19,884 bases of DNA. Source: an uncultured Rivibacter sp. GTDB taxonomy: Bacteria; Pseudomonadota; Gammaproteobacteria; Burkholderiales; Burkholderiaceae. Under the pieces are notes generated by a model. It was not told where the DNA came from. It was given only the letters and a program-made list of their open reading frames with translations, and ran no database searches. The DNA is taken from positions 1 to 19,884 of the forward strand of contig CAMLNA010000078.1 of assembly GCA_946481025.1 (NCBI GenBank), in the 5' to 3' direction. Made by a program: the position numbers and the translations under genes. The number at the start of each line of letters is the position of its first letter. The first letter of the stretch is position 1. Below, one piece after another: positions 6,973 to 14,596 of this stretch.

Positions 6973-7893
6973 CTAGAAGTCGCAGCGGCTGGGCAGCGGC
7001 GGTTCGGCCGCCGGCACGGTGTCGAGCTGTGCCACGCCCTTGCGGCGAAGTGCGCGCACCTGCCGCGTCACCTGCTGAGGCGACAGCACCTGCCCACGCG
7101 CATGGAACACCCAGTCGACGTCCTGTTCATAGACGCGCGGCTCGGCGCTGGCAGGCATGAGCCCGCCGGGCGAGAACCACAGGTTGAAGCTCACGGTCAT
7201 GGGCACCACCGGGTAGTTGCGACCGCCGTGTTCGGCGAGCAGCCGGCCGTCGAGGTAGTGGCGCGTCCTGCCGCCGGCCACCTGCATCACCAGCAGGTGC
7301 CATCCATCGACCGAGGCGAACTCCTCGTGCGACTGGTTGTGCGCCTGCCACGGCTCCACGCGCACGGTCTGCCACGTGATGCCGTACAGCCGGGTGCGCT
7401 CGCTGCCCCAGCCGCCGTTGGGCAGGTACTCCCAGTCGATCTCGCTGAAGGCCGGGTCGAAGTCGAAACGCAGCGGGCTCACCGCGTAGAAGGTCTGCAC
7501 GACCGGGTCGCCATCTGCTCCCGACGAAGGCTGGTCCCGAAACCGCACCCGCGCGGCATAGGTGCCCTCGAGGTACTTGCGCGCATGGCACAGCTGCGCC
7601 TGCGTGGTGCCGGCCGGCGTGCCGTCGGTGCGGGCGGCCAGGCGCAGCAGGCGGTTGCCGCGCTGGTCCGGGTCGTCGAGCACCGAAACGGCCTCGGCAC
7701 TCCAGGCGGCGCCCGGCACGCCGGGGTGGCCGGGAGTGGTCCGCGGTGTCCAGCCGCCCTGGGCGAGCTCGGGGGCAGACCGATACGAGAAGTCGTCGAA
7801 CCAGAGCTGCGCCGCGGGCGTGGCGGCGGCGGCGTGGGCGTCGGCCAGGGCGAGGGGGGCGCACAGGAGCGCCGTCTTCCAGCGATTCAGCAT
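6973..7893 (-). CDS. Secreted GH16-like glycoside hydrolase
   Basis: Protein of 306 residues with a probable signal peptide (about 1-20, LLCAPLALADAHA). The GH16 catalytic signature E-x-D-x-E is seen as E151-I-D153-W-E155 within FSEIDWEYLP. The downstream block GWHLLVMQVAGGRTRHYLDGRLL (197-219) matches the beta-sandwich strand preceding the aromatic subsites in that family. GH16 enzymes cleave beta-1,3/1,4-linked glucans or galactans; the substrate here is not evident, and a role beside GlcNAc catabolism is unexpected. It is the last gene of the operon, with ATG 2 bases after the permease stop, so translation is probably coupled. A much longer open frame runs upstream in the same frame, but it only crosses the permease gene. 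The stop lies 15 bases from the convergent gntR stop, and no terminator is visible. Confidence 0.78.
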   Translation of the reverse strand: MLNRWKTALLCAPLALADAHAAAATPAAQLWFDDFSYRSAPELAQGGWTPRTTPGHPGVPGAAWSAEAVSVLDDPDQRGNRLLRLAARTDGTPAGTTQAQLCHARKYLEGTYAARVRFRDQPSSGADGDPVVQTFYAVSPLRFDFDPAFSEIDWEYLPNGGWGSERTRLYGITWQTVRVEPWQAHNQSHEEFASVDGWHLLVMQVAGGRTRHYLDGRLLAEHGGRNYPVVPMTVSFNLWFSPGGLMPASAEPRVYEQDVDWVFHARGQVLSPQQVTRQVRALRRKGVAQLDTVPAAEPPLPSRCDF

Positions 7894-7895
7894 GG

Positions 7896-9239
7896 TCAGT
7901 GGGCAGCCGCCTTGGCTTCGCCGGCTGGGGCCGACGGCTGCGCCGGCTCGTTGCCGGCGGCCGGCTGGGGGCCGGGGATCTTCACGAAGAACATCAGCAC
8001 CAGCGCCGGCACGCCGCAGCCGATGGTCCAGAGGAAGAAGCTCTGGTAGCCCATCGCCAGTTGGATATCGCCGCTGATGGTCTTCGAAAGGATGAAGCCG
8101 AGCTGCATCACGCCCGAGCCCAGCGCGTAGTGCGCGGTCTGGAAACGGCCCGGTGCGACCGCCTGCATGATGTAGAGGATCATGCCGACGAAGCCGAAGC
8201 CGTAGCCGCTCATCTCGATGGCGATGGCGACGCTGATGTGCAGGGTGTCGGCCGGCAGCGCGGTGCTGAGGTAATAGAACACCATGTTGGGCACCGCCAT
8301 CGCGACGATGAGCACCGGCATCGCACGTTTGAGGCCCAGCCATGAGGTGAAGTAGCCGCCCAGCACGCTGCCGACCAGGAAGGCGATCGTGCCTACCAGG
8401 CCGTAGGTGTCCGCGACCTGGCTGGTCGTGAGACCCAGCCCGCCCTTGTCGCGGGCTTCGAGCAGGAACAGCGGGCCGATGGTCTGCACCTGGCCTTCGG
8501 CAAAGCGGAACAGCACGATGAACAGCACCGCGAGCCAGATGCCGGGCTTGCGGAAGAAATCGATGATGACTTCGCGCAGGGTCTGCCAGATGCCGGCGGC
8601 GGTGAGGTCGGCGTGTTCGGTGTTCAGCGAACCCGGCAGCGCGTAGGCGTTGTAGCTGGCCGCCAGCACCACCAGCACGGCGAGCATCGCGAACACCGTG
8701 GTCCAGGCGTTGAAGACACCCATGGTGCCTTCGAGGTAGCCGGCCAGCTTGAGCACGCCGCCCAGCATGAGGAACCGCGCGCAGTTGAAGAAGGCGCCCT
8801 GCCAGCCGGCGTACTGGGCCTGCCGCTTGTTGTCGAGCGAAGCCATGTACAGGCCGTCGCAGGCGATGTCGTGCGTGGCCGACGCATAGGCGATGAGGAA
8901 CAGCACGCCGATGGCCGCACCGAACCACACCGGCAGCTGCAGCGCCACGGCCATCGCCCCCAGCCCGAGGGCGCCGAGGTATTGCATCGCCACGACGACG
9001 AGCTTCTTGCTGCGCGCCAGTTCGAGGAACGGGCTCCACAACGGCTTGATGGCCCAGGCCAGGCCCAGCAGGCCGGTCCAGCGGGCGATCTGGTCGTTGG
9101 CCACGCCCATCTTCTTGAACATGAAACCGGCCATCAGCATGACCACGAAGAACTGCAGCCCCTGCACGAAGTACAGCGTGGGCACCCAGCGCATGGGCGA
9201 GCGCAACGGGGCGGCGGCGGGCTGGGCGTCGTCGTGCAT
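7896..9239 (-). CDS. MFS permease, AmpG-like, probable amino-sugar oligosaccharide importer
   Basis: Protein of 447 residues, with about 12 hydrophobic segments running from residue 17 to about 425 and a charged/Pro-Ala tail. The beginning (RWVPTLYFVQGLQFFVV), the conserved acidic stretch ASATHDIACDGLYM and GWQGAFFNCARFL resemble the AmpG branch of the major facilitator superfamily, which imports GlcNAc-anhydro-muropeptides. Its position directly after a NagZ-like hexosaminidase and within a GlcNAc operon points to import of chitobiose, chitooligosaccharides or muropeptides across the inner membrane. The start at 9239 was preferred over an earlier in-frame ATG at 9413, which would translate the end of nagZ as a non-hydrophobic, arginine-rich extension. 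Only a weak GTGAG precedes the ATG. Substrate is inferred. Confidence 0.85.
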   Translation of the reverse strand: MHDDAQPAAAPLRSPMRWVPTLYFVQGLQFFVVMLMAGFMFKKMGVANDQIARWTGLLGLAWAIKPLWSPFLELARSKKLVVVAMQYLGALGLGAMAVALQLPVWFGAAIGVLFLIAYASATHDIACDGLYMASLDNKRQAQYAGWQGAFFNCARFLMLGGVLKLAGYLEGTMGVFNAWTTVFAMLAVLVVLAASYNAYALPGSLNTEHADLTAAGIWQTLREVIIDFFRKPGIWLAVLFIVLFRFAEGQVQTIGPLFLLEARDKGGLGLTTSQVADTYGLVGTIAFLVGSVLGGYFTSWLGLKRAMPVLIVAMAVPNMVFYYLSTALPADTLHISVAIAIEMSGYGFGFVGMILYIMQAVAPGRFQTAHYALGSGVMQLGFILSKTISGDIQLAMGYQSFFLWTIGCGVPALVLMFFVKIPGPQPAAGNEPAQPSAPAGEAKAAAH

Positions 9240-9250
9240 GGTTCTTGGGC

Positions 9251-10750
9251 TCACGAGGCGGTTGCGGGGCGGGGCGACAGGCTGACCGGCGAGCGGCCGG
9301 GGGCGGCGGTGAGTCCGCCCAGCCAGTCGCGCAGCGCGGCGAGGGCGCCTTCGGCATAGCCCCAGGTCACCACCGCCGGCGCGGCGATGTCGAGCACCTG
9401 GAAGGGGTTCCACAGCGCGAGGTGCAGGTCCACCGGCGCGGCCGCGGCCGCGGCCGGATAGCGGGTGCGGTGGTTCGACACCAGCAGGTTGAACTTGCCG
9501 TCGCGTGGCAGCAGGCGCTCGTCGAGCTGGCGCAGGTCGTCCAGCAGCAGCACCTGCACATGGGGGAAGTCGGCAAACAGCGTCATCACCTGTTCGGCGC
9601 AGAGACCGGCTTCGGAGACGCCGTCGAAGTCCACGCTGCGCTGGGTGATGACCCGCAGGGTGGTGTTGCGCTCGGGCGCTCGCGCATGGCCGAAGGCGGT
9701 CAGTCCGCGGGCCCAGCCGGCGCGCATCAAGGCATCGTCGGCGGCGCGCTGTGCGGCGGCGTAGTCCTTCGGTGCCGCCGGGTAGCGTCGCGCCAGTGCA
9801 TCGAGCCGCGCCGCGGCGCGCTGCGCGGCCTCGAGCGGCAATTCGCCGGTGCGCAGCGCCGCGGCGATGGCCTCGACCGCCGCTGACTGCTCGGCCTGGG
9901 TGCCTTGCGCCAAGGGCATGTCGGCACCTGCTTGCAACGCGAGCACGGCGGCGCGTGCATGCCCGTAGCGTTCATGCACCGCCTTCATCATCAGCGCGTC
10001 GGTGATCACCACGCCGTCGTAGCCGATGGACTCGCGCAGCAGGCCGCCCAGCACCCGCTTCGACAGCGTGGCCGGATGCTCCGGGTCGAGCTGGGGGTAG
10101 ACGATGTGCGCCGTCATCATGGCGGGCGCCGTGGCGGCGAGCGCGCGGAACGGCTTCAGCTCCAGCGCCTCGAGCTCGGCGAGCGATTTGTCGACCGTGG
10201 GCAGGGCATGGTGCGAATCGACGTGCGTGTCGCCGTGGCCGGGAAAGTGCTTGACGCAGCAGGCCACGCCTTCGGTGAGCGAGCCGCGCATCCATGCGGC
10301 GGCCAGTCGCGTCACCGTGCCGGCGTCTTCGGCGAAGCTGCGCTCGGCGATCACCGGGTTGGCCGGGTTGTTGTTCACGTCCAGCACCGGCGCGAAGTTC
10401 CAGTTGATGCCCAGGCTGCCCAGCCCGCGCGCGACGGCCGCGCCCACCTGTTCGGCCAGGGTCTCGTCGCCTGCGGCGCCGAGCGCCATGGCGGCCGGCG
10501 CCTGCGGCAGGAAGGTGGCGCGCACGACCGAGCCGCCTTCCTGGTCGATGCCGATCAGCGCCTCGGGGCCCATGGCTTCGCGCAGGTCGGCCGTGAGGCG
10601 GCGCACCTGCGCCTCGGTGCCGAGATTGCGGCGGAACAGGCACACGGCGCGGATGCGATGGCGGCGGATGAATGCGGCGGTGTCCGCATCGAGCGACGGG
10701 CCGGGGATGTCGATCATCACCAGCCGGCCGGGGTGGAAGTCGGGGCTCAT
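9251..10750 (-). CDS. nagZ: Glycoside hydrolase family 3 beta-N-acetylhexosaminidase (NagZ-like, long form)
   Basis: Protein of 499 residues without signal peptide, so cytoplasmic. GH3 NagZ features are clear: GIDQEGG (67-73), the loop KHFPGHGDTHVDSH (167-180) holding the Asp/His catalytic dyad D178/H180, and VITDALMM with nucleophile D251. It would release GlcNAc from the non-reducing end of chitooligosaccharides or muropeptides. Proteobacterial NagZ is usually about 340 residues; the extra C-terminal portion (about 345-499, with LLLDDLRQLDERLLPRDG and DLHLALWNPFQVLDIAAPAVVTWGY) resembles the second alpha/beta domain of two-domain GH3 enzymes such as the Bacillus type. The ATG directly follows the stop codon of the deaminase gene (TGAATG), which implies coupled translation. 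Confidence 0.92.
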   Translation of the reverse strand: MSPDFHPGRLVMIDIPGPSLDADTAAFIRRHRIRAVCLFRRNLGTEAQVRRLTADLREAMGPEALIGIDQEGGSVVRATFLPQAPAAMALGAAGDETLAEQVGAAVARGLGSLGINWNFAPVLDVNNNPANPVIAERSFAEDAGTVTRLAAAWMRGSLTEGVACCVKHFPGHGDTHVDSHHALPTVDKSLAELEALELKPFRALAATAPAMMTAHIVYPQLDPEHPATLSKRVLGGLLRESIGYDGVVITDALMMKAVHERYGHARAAVLALQAGADMPLAQGTQAEQSAAVEAIAAALRTGELPLEAAQRAAARLDALARRYPAAPKDYAAAQRAADDALMRAGWARGLTAFGHARAPERNTTLRVITQRSVDFDGVSEAGLCAEQVMTLFADFPHVQVLLLDDLRQLDERLLPRDGKFNLLVSNHRTRYPAAAAAAPVDLHLALWNPFQVLDIAAPAVVTWGYAEGALAALRDWLGGLTAAPGRSPVSLSPRPATAS

Positions 10751-11773
10751 TCAGTGCGTCCGGGTGACTTTGGCCAGGTGCCGCGGGCTGTCGGGGTCGA
10801 GCCCGCGCGCACGCGCGAGGGCCTCGACCATCGGGTAGAAGCTCTGCACCGCCGCGATGGGATCGAGGTCCTCGGCGCCGGTGGGCACGAGCGGCAGCTC
10901 GCTGCCCGGCGTGCCGGCCGGTGCCGCCAGCAGCACGCGCGCGCCGCGCTTGCGCATTTCGTCGGCCAGCGCCAGCAGACCGGCTTGCGCAGGGCCGCGC
11001 GGCGCGAACACCAGCAGCGGGTAGCCTTCGTCGATCAGCGCCATCGGGCCGTGCTTGACTTCGGCGCCGGAAAACGCCTCGGCCTGGATGCCGCAGGTCT
11101 CCTTGAACTTGAGGGCGGCCTCCAGTGCGATCGGCAGGCCGGTTCCGCGGCCGATCACGAACAGGCGGTCGGCATCGACCAGCGCATCGACTGCGACTTG
11201 CCAGTCCTGCTGCGCGGCGCGCCGGAGCGCGGCAGGCAGCTGCTGCAGTGCGGCGAGCAATGCGTCGTCACCCTGCCAGGCTGCGGCCACGCGGGCACCG
11301 GCCACCAGCTGGGTGATGTAGCTCTTGGTGGCGGCGACGCTGGTCTCGGCGCCGGCATGCAGCGGGAAGGTCCACTCGCAGGCCATGGCGAGCGGCGACG
11401 CGGCGTCGTTCACGAAGGCGACCGTGCGCGCGCCGCCTTCGCGGAAGAAGCGCGTGGGCGCCACCAGGTCGGGGCTCTGGCCCGACTGCGAGAACGCGAG
11501 CGACACCAGGCCGTCGCAGATGAGGCGCGACTGGTACAGCGTGATGAGCGACATGGGCAGCGACGTGACGAGCCGGCCGAGGCGGGCCATCACCAGGTAG
11601 GCCATGTAGTGCGCCGCATGGTCCGAGCTGCCGCGGGCCACGGTCAGCATGGCCTTGGGCGGCAGCTCGCGCAGGTTGGCGCCCAGCGAGTGGTAGGCGT
11701 GGGCATCGGCGGCCAGCAGCCGCGCGACCGCGTCCGGCGCCTGCCGGGCCTCGTCAAGCATGCGCGAGGTCAA
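10751..11773 (-). CDS. SIS-domain glucosamine-6-phosphate deaminase (NagB-II type)
   Basis: Protein of 340 residues made of two sugar-isomerase (SIS) domains and lacking the glutaminase half of GlmS, so it should deaminate GlcN-6-P to fructose-6-P as NagB-II does in Shewanella. Motifs: ARGSSDHAA (46-54), SQSGQSPD (95-102), ETSVAATKSY (143-152), GRGT (208-211), EAALKFKETC (218-227) and EVKHGPMALI (238-247). The TTG at 11773 is preferred because AAGGAG ends 7 bases before it. The in-frame ATG at 11761 would be about 18 bases from that site. The TTG start overlaps the end of nagA by 20 bases. A fructoselysine-type deglycase is less likely given nagA and the kinase alongside. Confidence 0.88.
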   Translation of the reverse strand: MTSRMLDEARQAPDAVARLLAADAHAYHSLGANLRELPPKAMLTVARGSSDHAAHYMAYLVMARLGRLVTSLPMSLITLYQSRLICDGLVSLAFSQSGQSPDLVAPTRFFREGGARTVAFVNDAASPLAMACEWTFPLHAGAETSVAATKSYITQLVAGARVAAAWQGDDALLAALQQLPAALRRAAQQDWQVAVDALVDADRLFVIGRGTGLPIALEAALKFKETCGIQAEAFSGAEVKHGPMALIDEGYPLLVFAPRGPAQAGLLALADEMRKRGARVLLAAPAGTPGSELPLVPTGAEDLDPIAAVQSFYPMVEALARARGLDPDSPRHLAKVTRTH

Positions 11774-12899
11774 TCTCTTCTCCTTCGACGATCACACGTT
11801 GCAGTTGCAGCTCGCGGTCGAGCACCACCAGGTCGGCCGAGGCACCCGCCTGCAGCCTGCCCCGGTCGGGCAGGCCCAGGTAGTCGGCGGCGTAGGTCGA
11901 GACGCGGCGCGAGGCGTCTTCGATCTCGAGGCCCAGGCCGACCAGGTTGCGCAGCGCCTGGTCCATCGTGAGCGTGCTGCCGGCCAGCGTGCCGTCGGCC
12001 AGGCGCACGCCGTTCATGCACTTGGTCACCGAATGCCGCCCGAGCTTGTAGTCGCCGTCGGGCATGCCGGTGGCGGCAGTGGAGTCGGTCACGCAGAAGA
12101 GGCAGGGAATGGCGCGCAAGGCGGCGCGAATGGCGCCGGGGTGCACGTGCAGCAGGTCGGGAATGAGCTCCGAGTACTTTGCATGTGCGAGGGCCGCGCC
12201 GACCATGCCGGGCTCGCGATGGTGGAGGCCCGTCATCGCGTTGAACAGGTGCGTGAAGCCGCTGGCCCCGCGGGCCAGCGCCGCCACGCCGTCTTCGTAG
12301 GTGCCCAGCGTATGGCCGATCTGCACCTGGAAGCCGGCGTCGCGCAGCTCCTCGACGATGTCGAGGTTGCCCGGCAGCTCCGGCGCCAGCGTGATCAGGC
12401 GGATCGGTGCCAGCGCATGCAGCGAACGGATCTCCGCGACCGAGGTCGGCCGTGCGAAGTCCGGCTGTGCGCCCAGCTTGCCGGGGTTGATGTAGGGGCC
12501 TTCGAGGTGTACGCCCAGCACGCGGGCGCAGCCCTGCGTGCGGCTGCGGCATGCCGGGCCGACCGCCTTCATGGCCACTTCGAGGTCGGCCAGCGGCGCG
12601 GTCATGGTGGTGGCCAGCAGCGACGTCGTGCCGTGGCGCGCATGCATGCGCGCGATGCGGTTGGCCGCTTCGCCGCCTTCCATGATGTCGCGCCCGCCGC
12701 CACCGTGGACGTGCTGGTCGATGAAGCCGGGCAGCACGATGTGCTCGGCCTCGTGCCGCACCTGCGGCTCGCTGGCGGCGTCGCCGTCGATGCGGACGAT
12801 GCGGCCGTTTTCATGCTCGATCACGCCGCGCCGGAAACCCTGCGGCGTGAGGATGTGCCCCGTGATGCGCTTCATGCCACTCATGGGTGCGGTGCTCAT
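11754..12899 (-). CDS. nagA: N-acetylglucosamine-6-phosphate deacetylase
   Basis: Protein of 381 residues, the usual NagA length. It hydrolyses GlcNAc-6-P to GlcN-6-P and acetate in the cytoplasm. Amidohydrolase metal and catalytic residues are visible: H63-V-H65 (DQHVHGGGG), E133 (HLEGPYINPGK), H196 (IGHT), H217 (THLFNAM) and the catalytic D272 (VTDSTAATGMPDG). The LEGPYI and HLFNAM blocks are diagnostic for NagA. The start ATG overlaps the stop of the preceding GntR gene in an ATGA (12896-12899). It supplies the substrate of the SIS deaminase encoded next. Alternative Met codons lie at residues 6 and 9, so the exact start could shift by a few codons. Confidence 0.96.
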   Translation of the reverse strand: MSTAPMSGMKRITGHILTPQGFRRGVIEHENGRIVRIDGDAASEPQVRHEAEHIVLPGFIDQHVHGGGGRDIMEGGEAANRIARMHARHGTTSLLATTMTAPLADLEVAMKAVGPACRSRTQGCARVLGVHLEGPYINPGKLGAQPDFARPTSVAEIRSLHALAPIRLITLAPELPGNLDIVEELRDAGFQVQIGHTLGTYEDGVAALARGASGFTHLFNAMTGLHHREPGMVGAALAHAKYSELIPDLLHVHPGAIRAALRAIPCLFCVTDSTAATGMPDGDYKLGRHSVTKCMNGVRLADGTLAGSTLTMDQALRNLVGLGLEIEDASRRVSTYAADYLGLPDRGRLQAGASADLVVLDRELQLQRVIVEGEEIDLAHA

Positions 12900-13636
12900 G
12901 CGTCTCTTTTCATTTCGGCCACGAAGCCATAGTAGTCACTGCGGCAATACGAGTGAGTGAGTTCCACCGGCAAGCCGCTTTCCAGGTAGCCCACGCGGGT
13001 GATGAACAGCACCGCATGGTTGCCCGGCACGCCGAGCCGTTGTGCAAGCTCGCGCCCCGCGTTGAGCGCGCGGATGTGCTGCAAGGCTCGCACCGGCGCC
13101 TTGCCCAGCGCGGCCAGGTGCGCATACAGCGATGCGTCGACCTGCTGAGGGTCGGGCAACACGGCCTCCGGCAGCACGCTCACCTCGTAGGCCATCACGA
13201 CCTCGTCGGCCAGCCGCAGGCGCTCCAGCCGCGCCACGCGGGCGCCGTTGGAGATGCCCAGGCTGAGCTGCTCGTCGGGCGAGGCGGCCGAGAAGGTGCG
13301 GTGCAGCCAGCGCGAAGACGGCCGGTAGCCGCGCTGGTGCAGCTCTTCGGAAAAGCTCGTCAGGCGCGACAGCGGCTGTACCAGCTTGGGAGCGATGTAG
13401 TTGCCAGAGCCCTGCCGGCGCACCACCAACCCTTGTTCGACCAGCTGGTCGATGGCACGCCGTGCCGTCACCCGCGACAGGCTGAGCGACTCCGACAGCA
13501 CCCGCTCCGACGGCAGGGCCTCGTCGGCCTGGTAGAGCCCGTCCCGGATGGCCTGCGCGAGGGTCTGCGCCAGCTGCAGGTACAGCGGCGAAGCCTCGCG
13601 CACGTGGGGGTGGAACTCGAAGCGCAGCCGCGTCAT
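12896..13636 (-). CDS. GntR-family regulator, HutC/UTRA type (second copy)
   Basis: Protein of 246 residues. The winged helix-turn-helix spans about 17-82 (PLYLQLAQTLAQAIRDG...LPSERVLSESLSLSRVTARRAIDQL...RQGSGNYI), followed by a UTRA domain (about 93-240: LTSFSEELHQRGYRP ... VELTHSYCRSDYYGFVAEM). It is the same family and length as the regulator at 6217-6957, but the recognition helix differs (SRVTARRAIDQL against SRITVRKAIDGL). It overlaps the kinase stop (ATGA, 13633-13636) and the nagA start (ATGA, 12896-12899). It is therefore encoded within the operon it probably represses, through the TGGTA repeats at 14557-14596. The effector is probably a GlcNAc-derived phosphate; this is inferred. 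Confidence 0.9.
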   Translation of the reverse strand: MTRLRFEFHPHVREASPLYLQLAQTLAQAIRDGLYQADEALPSERVLSESLSLSRVTARRAIDQLVEQGLVVRRQGSGNYIAPKLVQPLSRLTSFSEELHQRGYRPSSRWLHRTFSAASPDEQLSLGISNGARVARLERLRLADEVVMAYEVSVLPEAVLPDPQQVDASLYAHLAALGKAPVRALQHIRALNAGRELAQRLGVPGNHAVLFITRVGYLESGLPVELTHSYCRSDYYGFVAEMKRDA

Positions 13637-14553
13637 GCAGCGACCCCGGCCAGTGACTGCCGCAGCAGCTGCAGGGCGCCGTCGGCGGCGTCGCCTGCGG
13701 GGCGGACGATGCGCGCCGCCAGCGCGGCCGAAAACCGCGGGGCCAGGCGCTGGCCGATGCTGCCCGTCACCGCCAGCGGCAGTTCGCCGGTGGGGTCGAG
13801 CGCCTGCGCGATGCTTTCGAGTTCGCCGACGGCATCGGCCAGCAGCCGCGCCGAGCACGGGTCGACGACTTCGGTGTCGAAGATCAGCGGGGCGAGCTGC
13901 GCGTAGGCATGCTGCCCGGCACGCTCGCACCAGGCGAGCAGCGTGTCGCGATCGCGGCCGGCGATCTGCCAGATCCTGTGCGCCAGCGGGCCGGCCGGCG
14001 CACGACCGTCACAGGCGCGATGCGCCTCGCGCATCGCCCGCAGGCCCAGCCAGGCGCCGCCGCCTTCGTCGCCGATCATGAAGCCCCAGCCGCCCACCGA
14101 CACCCGTTCGCCGTTGCGGCGCAGTGCCTCGCCGACGCTGCCGGTGCCGGCAGCCACCACGGCGCCCGGCCGGCCGCCGTGTGCTCCCAGCACGGCGGTG
14201 TAGGCGTCCGTGTCCAGCACGATGTGCGCAAAAGCCGGCGCCGCCTTCAGAAACGATTCACAACGCTGCGGCACGTGCGCGCCCGCCAGGCCCAGCCCGA
14301 TGGCACAGGCAGCCGGCGACGCCTGCGCCAGCCCGGCCGCACCGAAGGCGGCAGCCACCGCCTCGCCGATGTGGCGCCAGGCCTGCTCGATGCCCTGACC
14401 CAGGCCGGACGGCCCGGCATGCCCCTCGCCCACCACCGTGCCGTCGAGCCGGGAAAGCCGAGCCCGCGTGCCGGTGCCGCCACCGTCTATGCCGATCAGG
14501 TGGCTCACCCGCTCGAGCGCGAGCAGGGGAGAGGCGTCTTGAGGCTGTGTCAT
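13633..14553 (-). CDS. nagK: N-acetylglucosamine kinase, BadF/BadG family
   Basis: Protein of 306 residues of the ASKHA fold. Visible are phosphate-1 motif GIDGGGTGTR (21-30), VLDTDAYTA (112-120) with a likely catalytic Asp, phosphate-2 motif GTGSVG (136-141), and GWGFMIGDEGGGAWLG (155-170). This pattern is that of eukaryotic-type GlcNAc kinases and bacterial GspK/NagK-like enzymes that make GlcNAc-6-P from ATP. It is the first gene of the seven-gene operon and feeds NagA. The N-terminus is about 17 residues longer than usual before the GIDGGGTG motif. An in-frame GTG at 14508 (residue 16, giving VSHLIGIDGGG) would give the usual length. No clear ribosome binding site precedes either start. 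GlcN kinase activity is an alternative. Confidence 0.87.
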   Translation of the reverse strand: MTQPQDASPLLALERVSHLIGIDGGGTGTRARLSRLDGTVVGEGHAGPSGLGQGIEQAWRHIGEAVAAAFGAAGLAQASPAACAIGLGLAGAHVPQRCESFLKAAPAFAHIVLDTDAYTAVLGAHGGRPGAVVAAGTGSVGEALRRNGERVSVGGWGFMIGDEGGGAWLGLRAMREAHRACDGRAPAGPLAHRIWQIAGRDRDTLLAWCERAGQHAYAQLAPLIFDTEVVDPCSARLLADAVGELESIAQALDPTGELPLAVTGSIGQRLAPRFSAALAARIVRPAGDAADGALQLLRQSLAGVAA

Positions 14554-14556
14554 TGA

Positions 14557-14596
14557 TACCAGTCTAGTACCAGAAATACCAGATTGTCAATTGGTA
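14557..14596 (-). promoter_or_regulatory. Promoter and probable GntR operator of the GlcNAc operon
   Basis: On the minus strand a perfect -35 TTGACA (14590-14585) is followed, after 18 bases, by TAGACT (14566-14561), 4 of 6 matches to the -10 consensus. Three direct CTGGTA copies lie across it (14582-14577, 14573-14568, 14562-14557; steps of 9 and 11 bases). A reversed TTGGTA (plus strand 14591-14596) makes an inverted TACCA/TGGTA pair around the -35. A repressor here would cover both hexamers. An alternative extended -10, TGG-TATCAA, overlaps the ATG itself. Confidence 0.68.

Noticed and set aside
6973..9357. A 794-residue fusion of the GH16-like protein with a long N-terminal part
   Set aside because: The N-terminal part is the permease gene read out of frame. 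A signal peptide starts at 7893, just after the permease stop, which marks the true start.
10751..11773. Glutamine-fructose-6-phosphate aminotransferase (GlmS)
   Set aside because: Only the SIS half is present (340 residues), with no N-terminal Cys glutaminase domain; operon context favours the deaminase.
9905..11971. Plus-strand open frame of 688 codons opposite nagZ and the deaminase
   Set aside because: It spans two well-supported minus-strand genes and has shadow-type composition with no domain.
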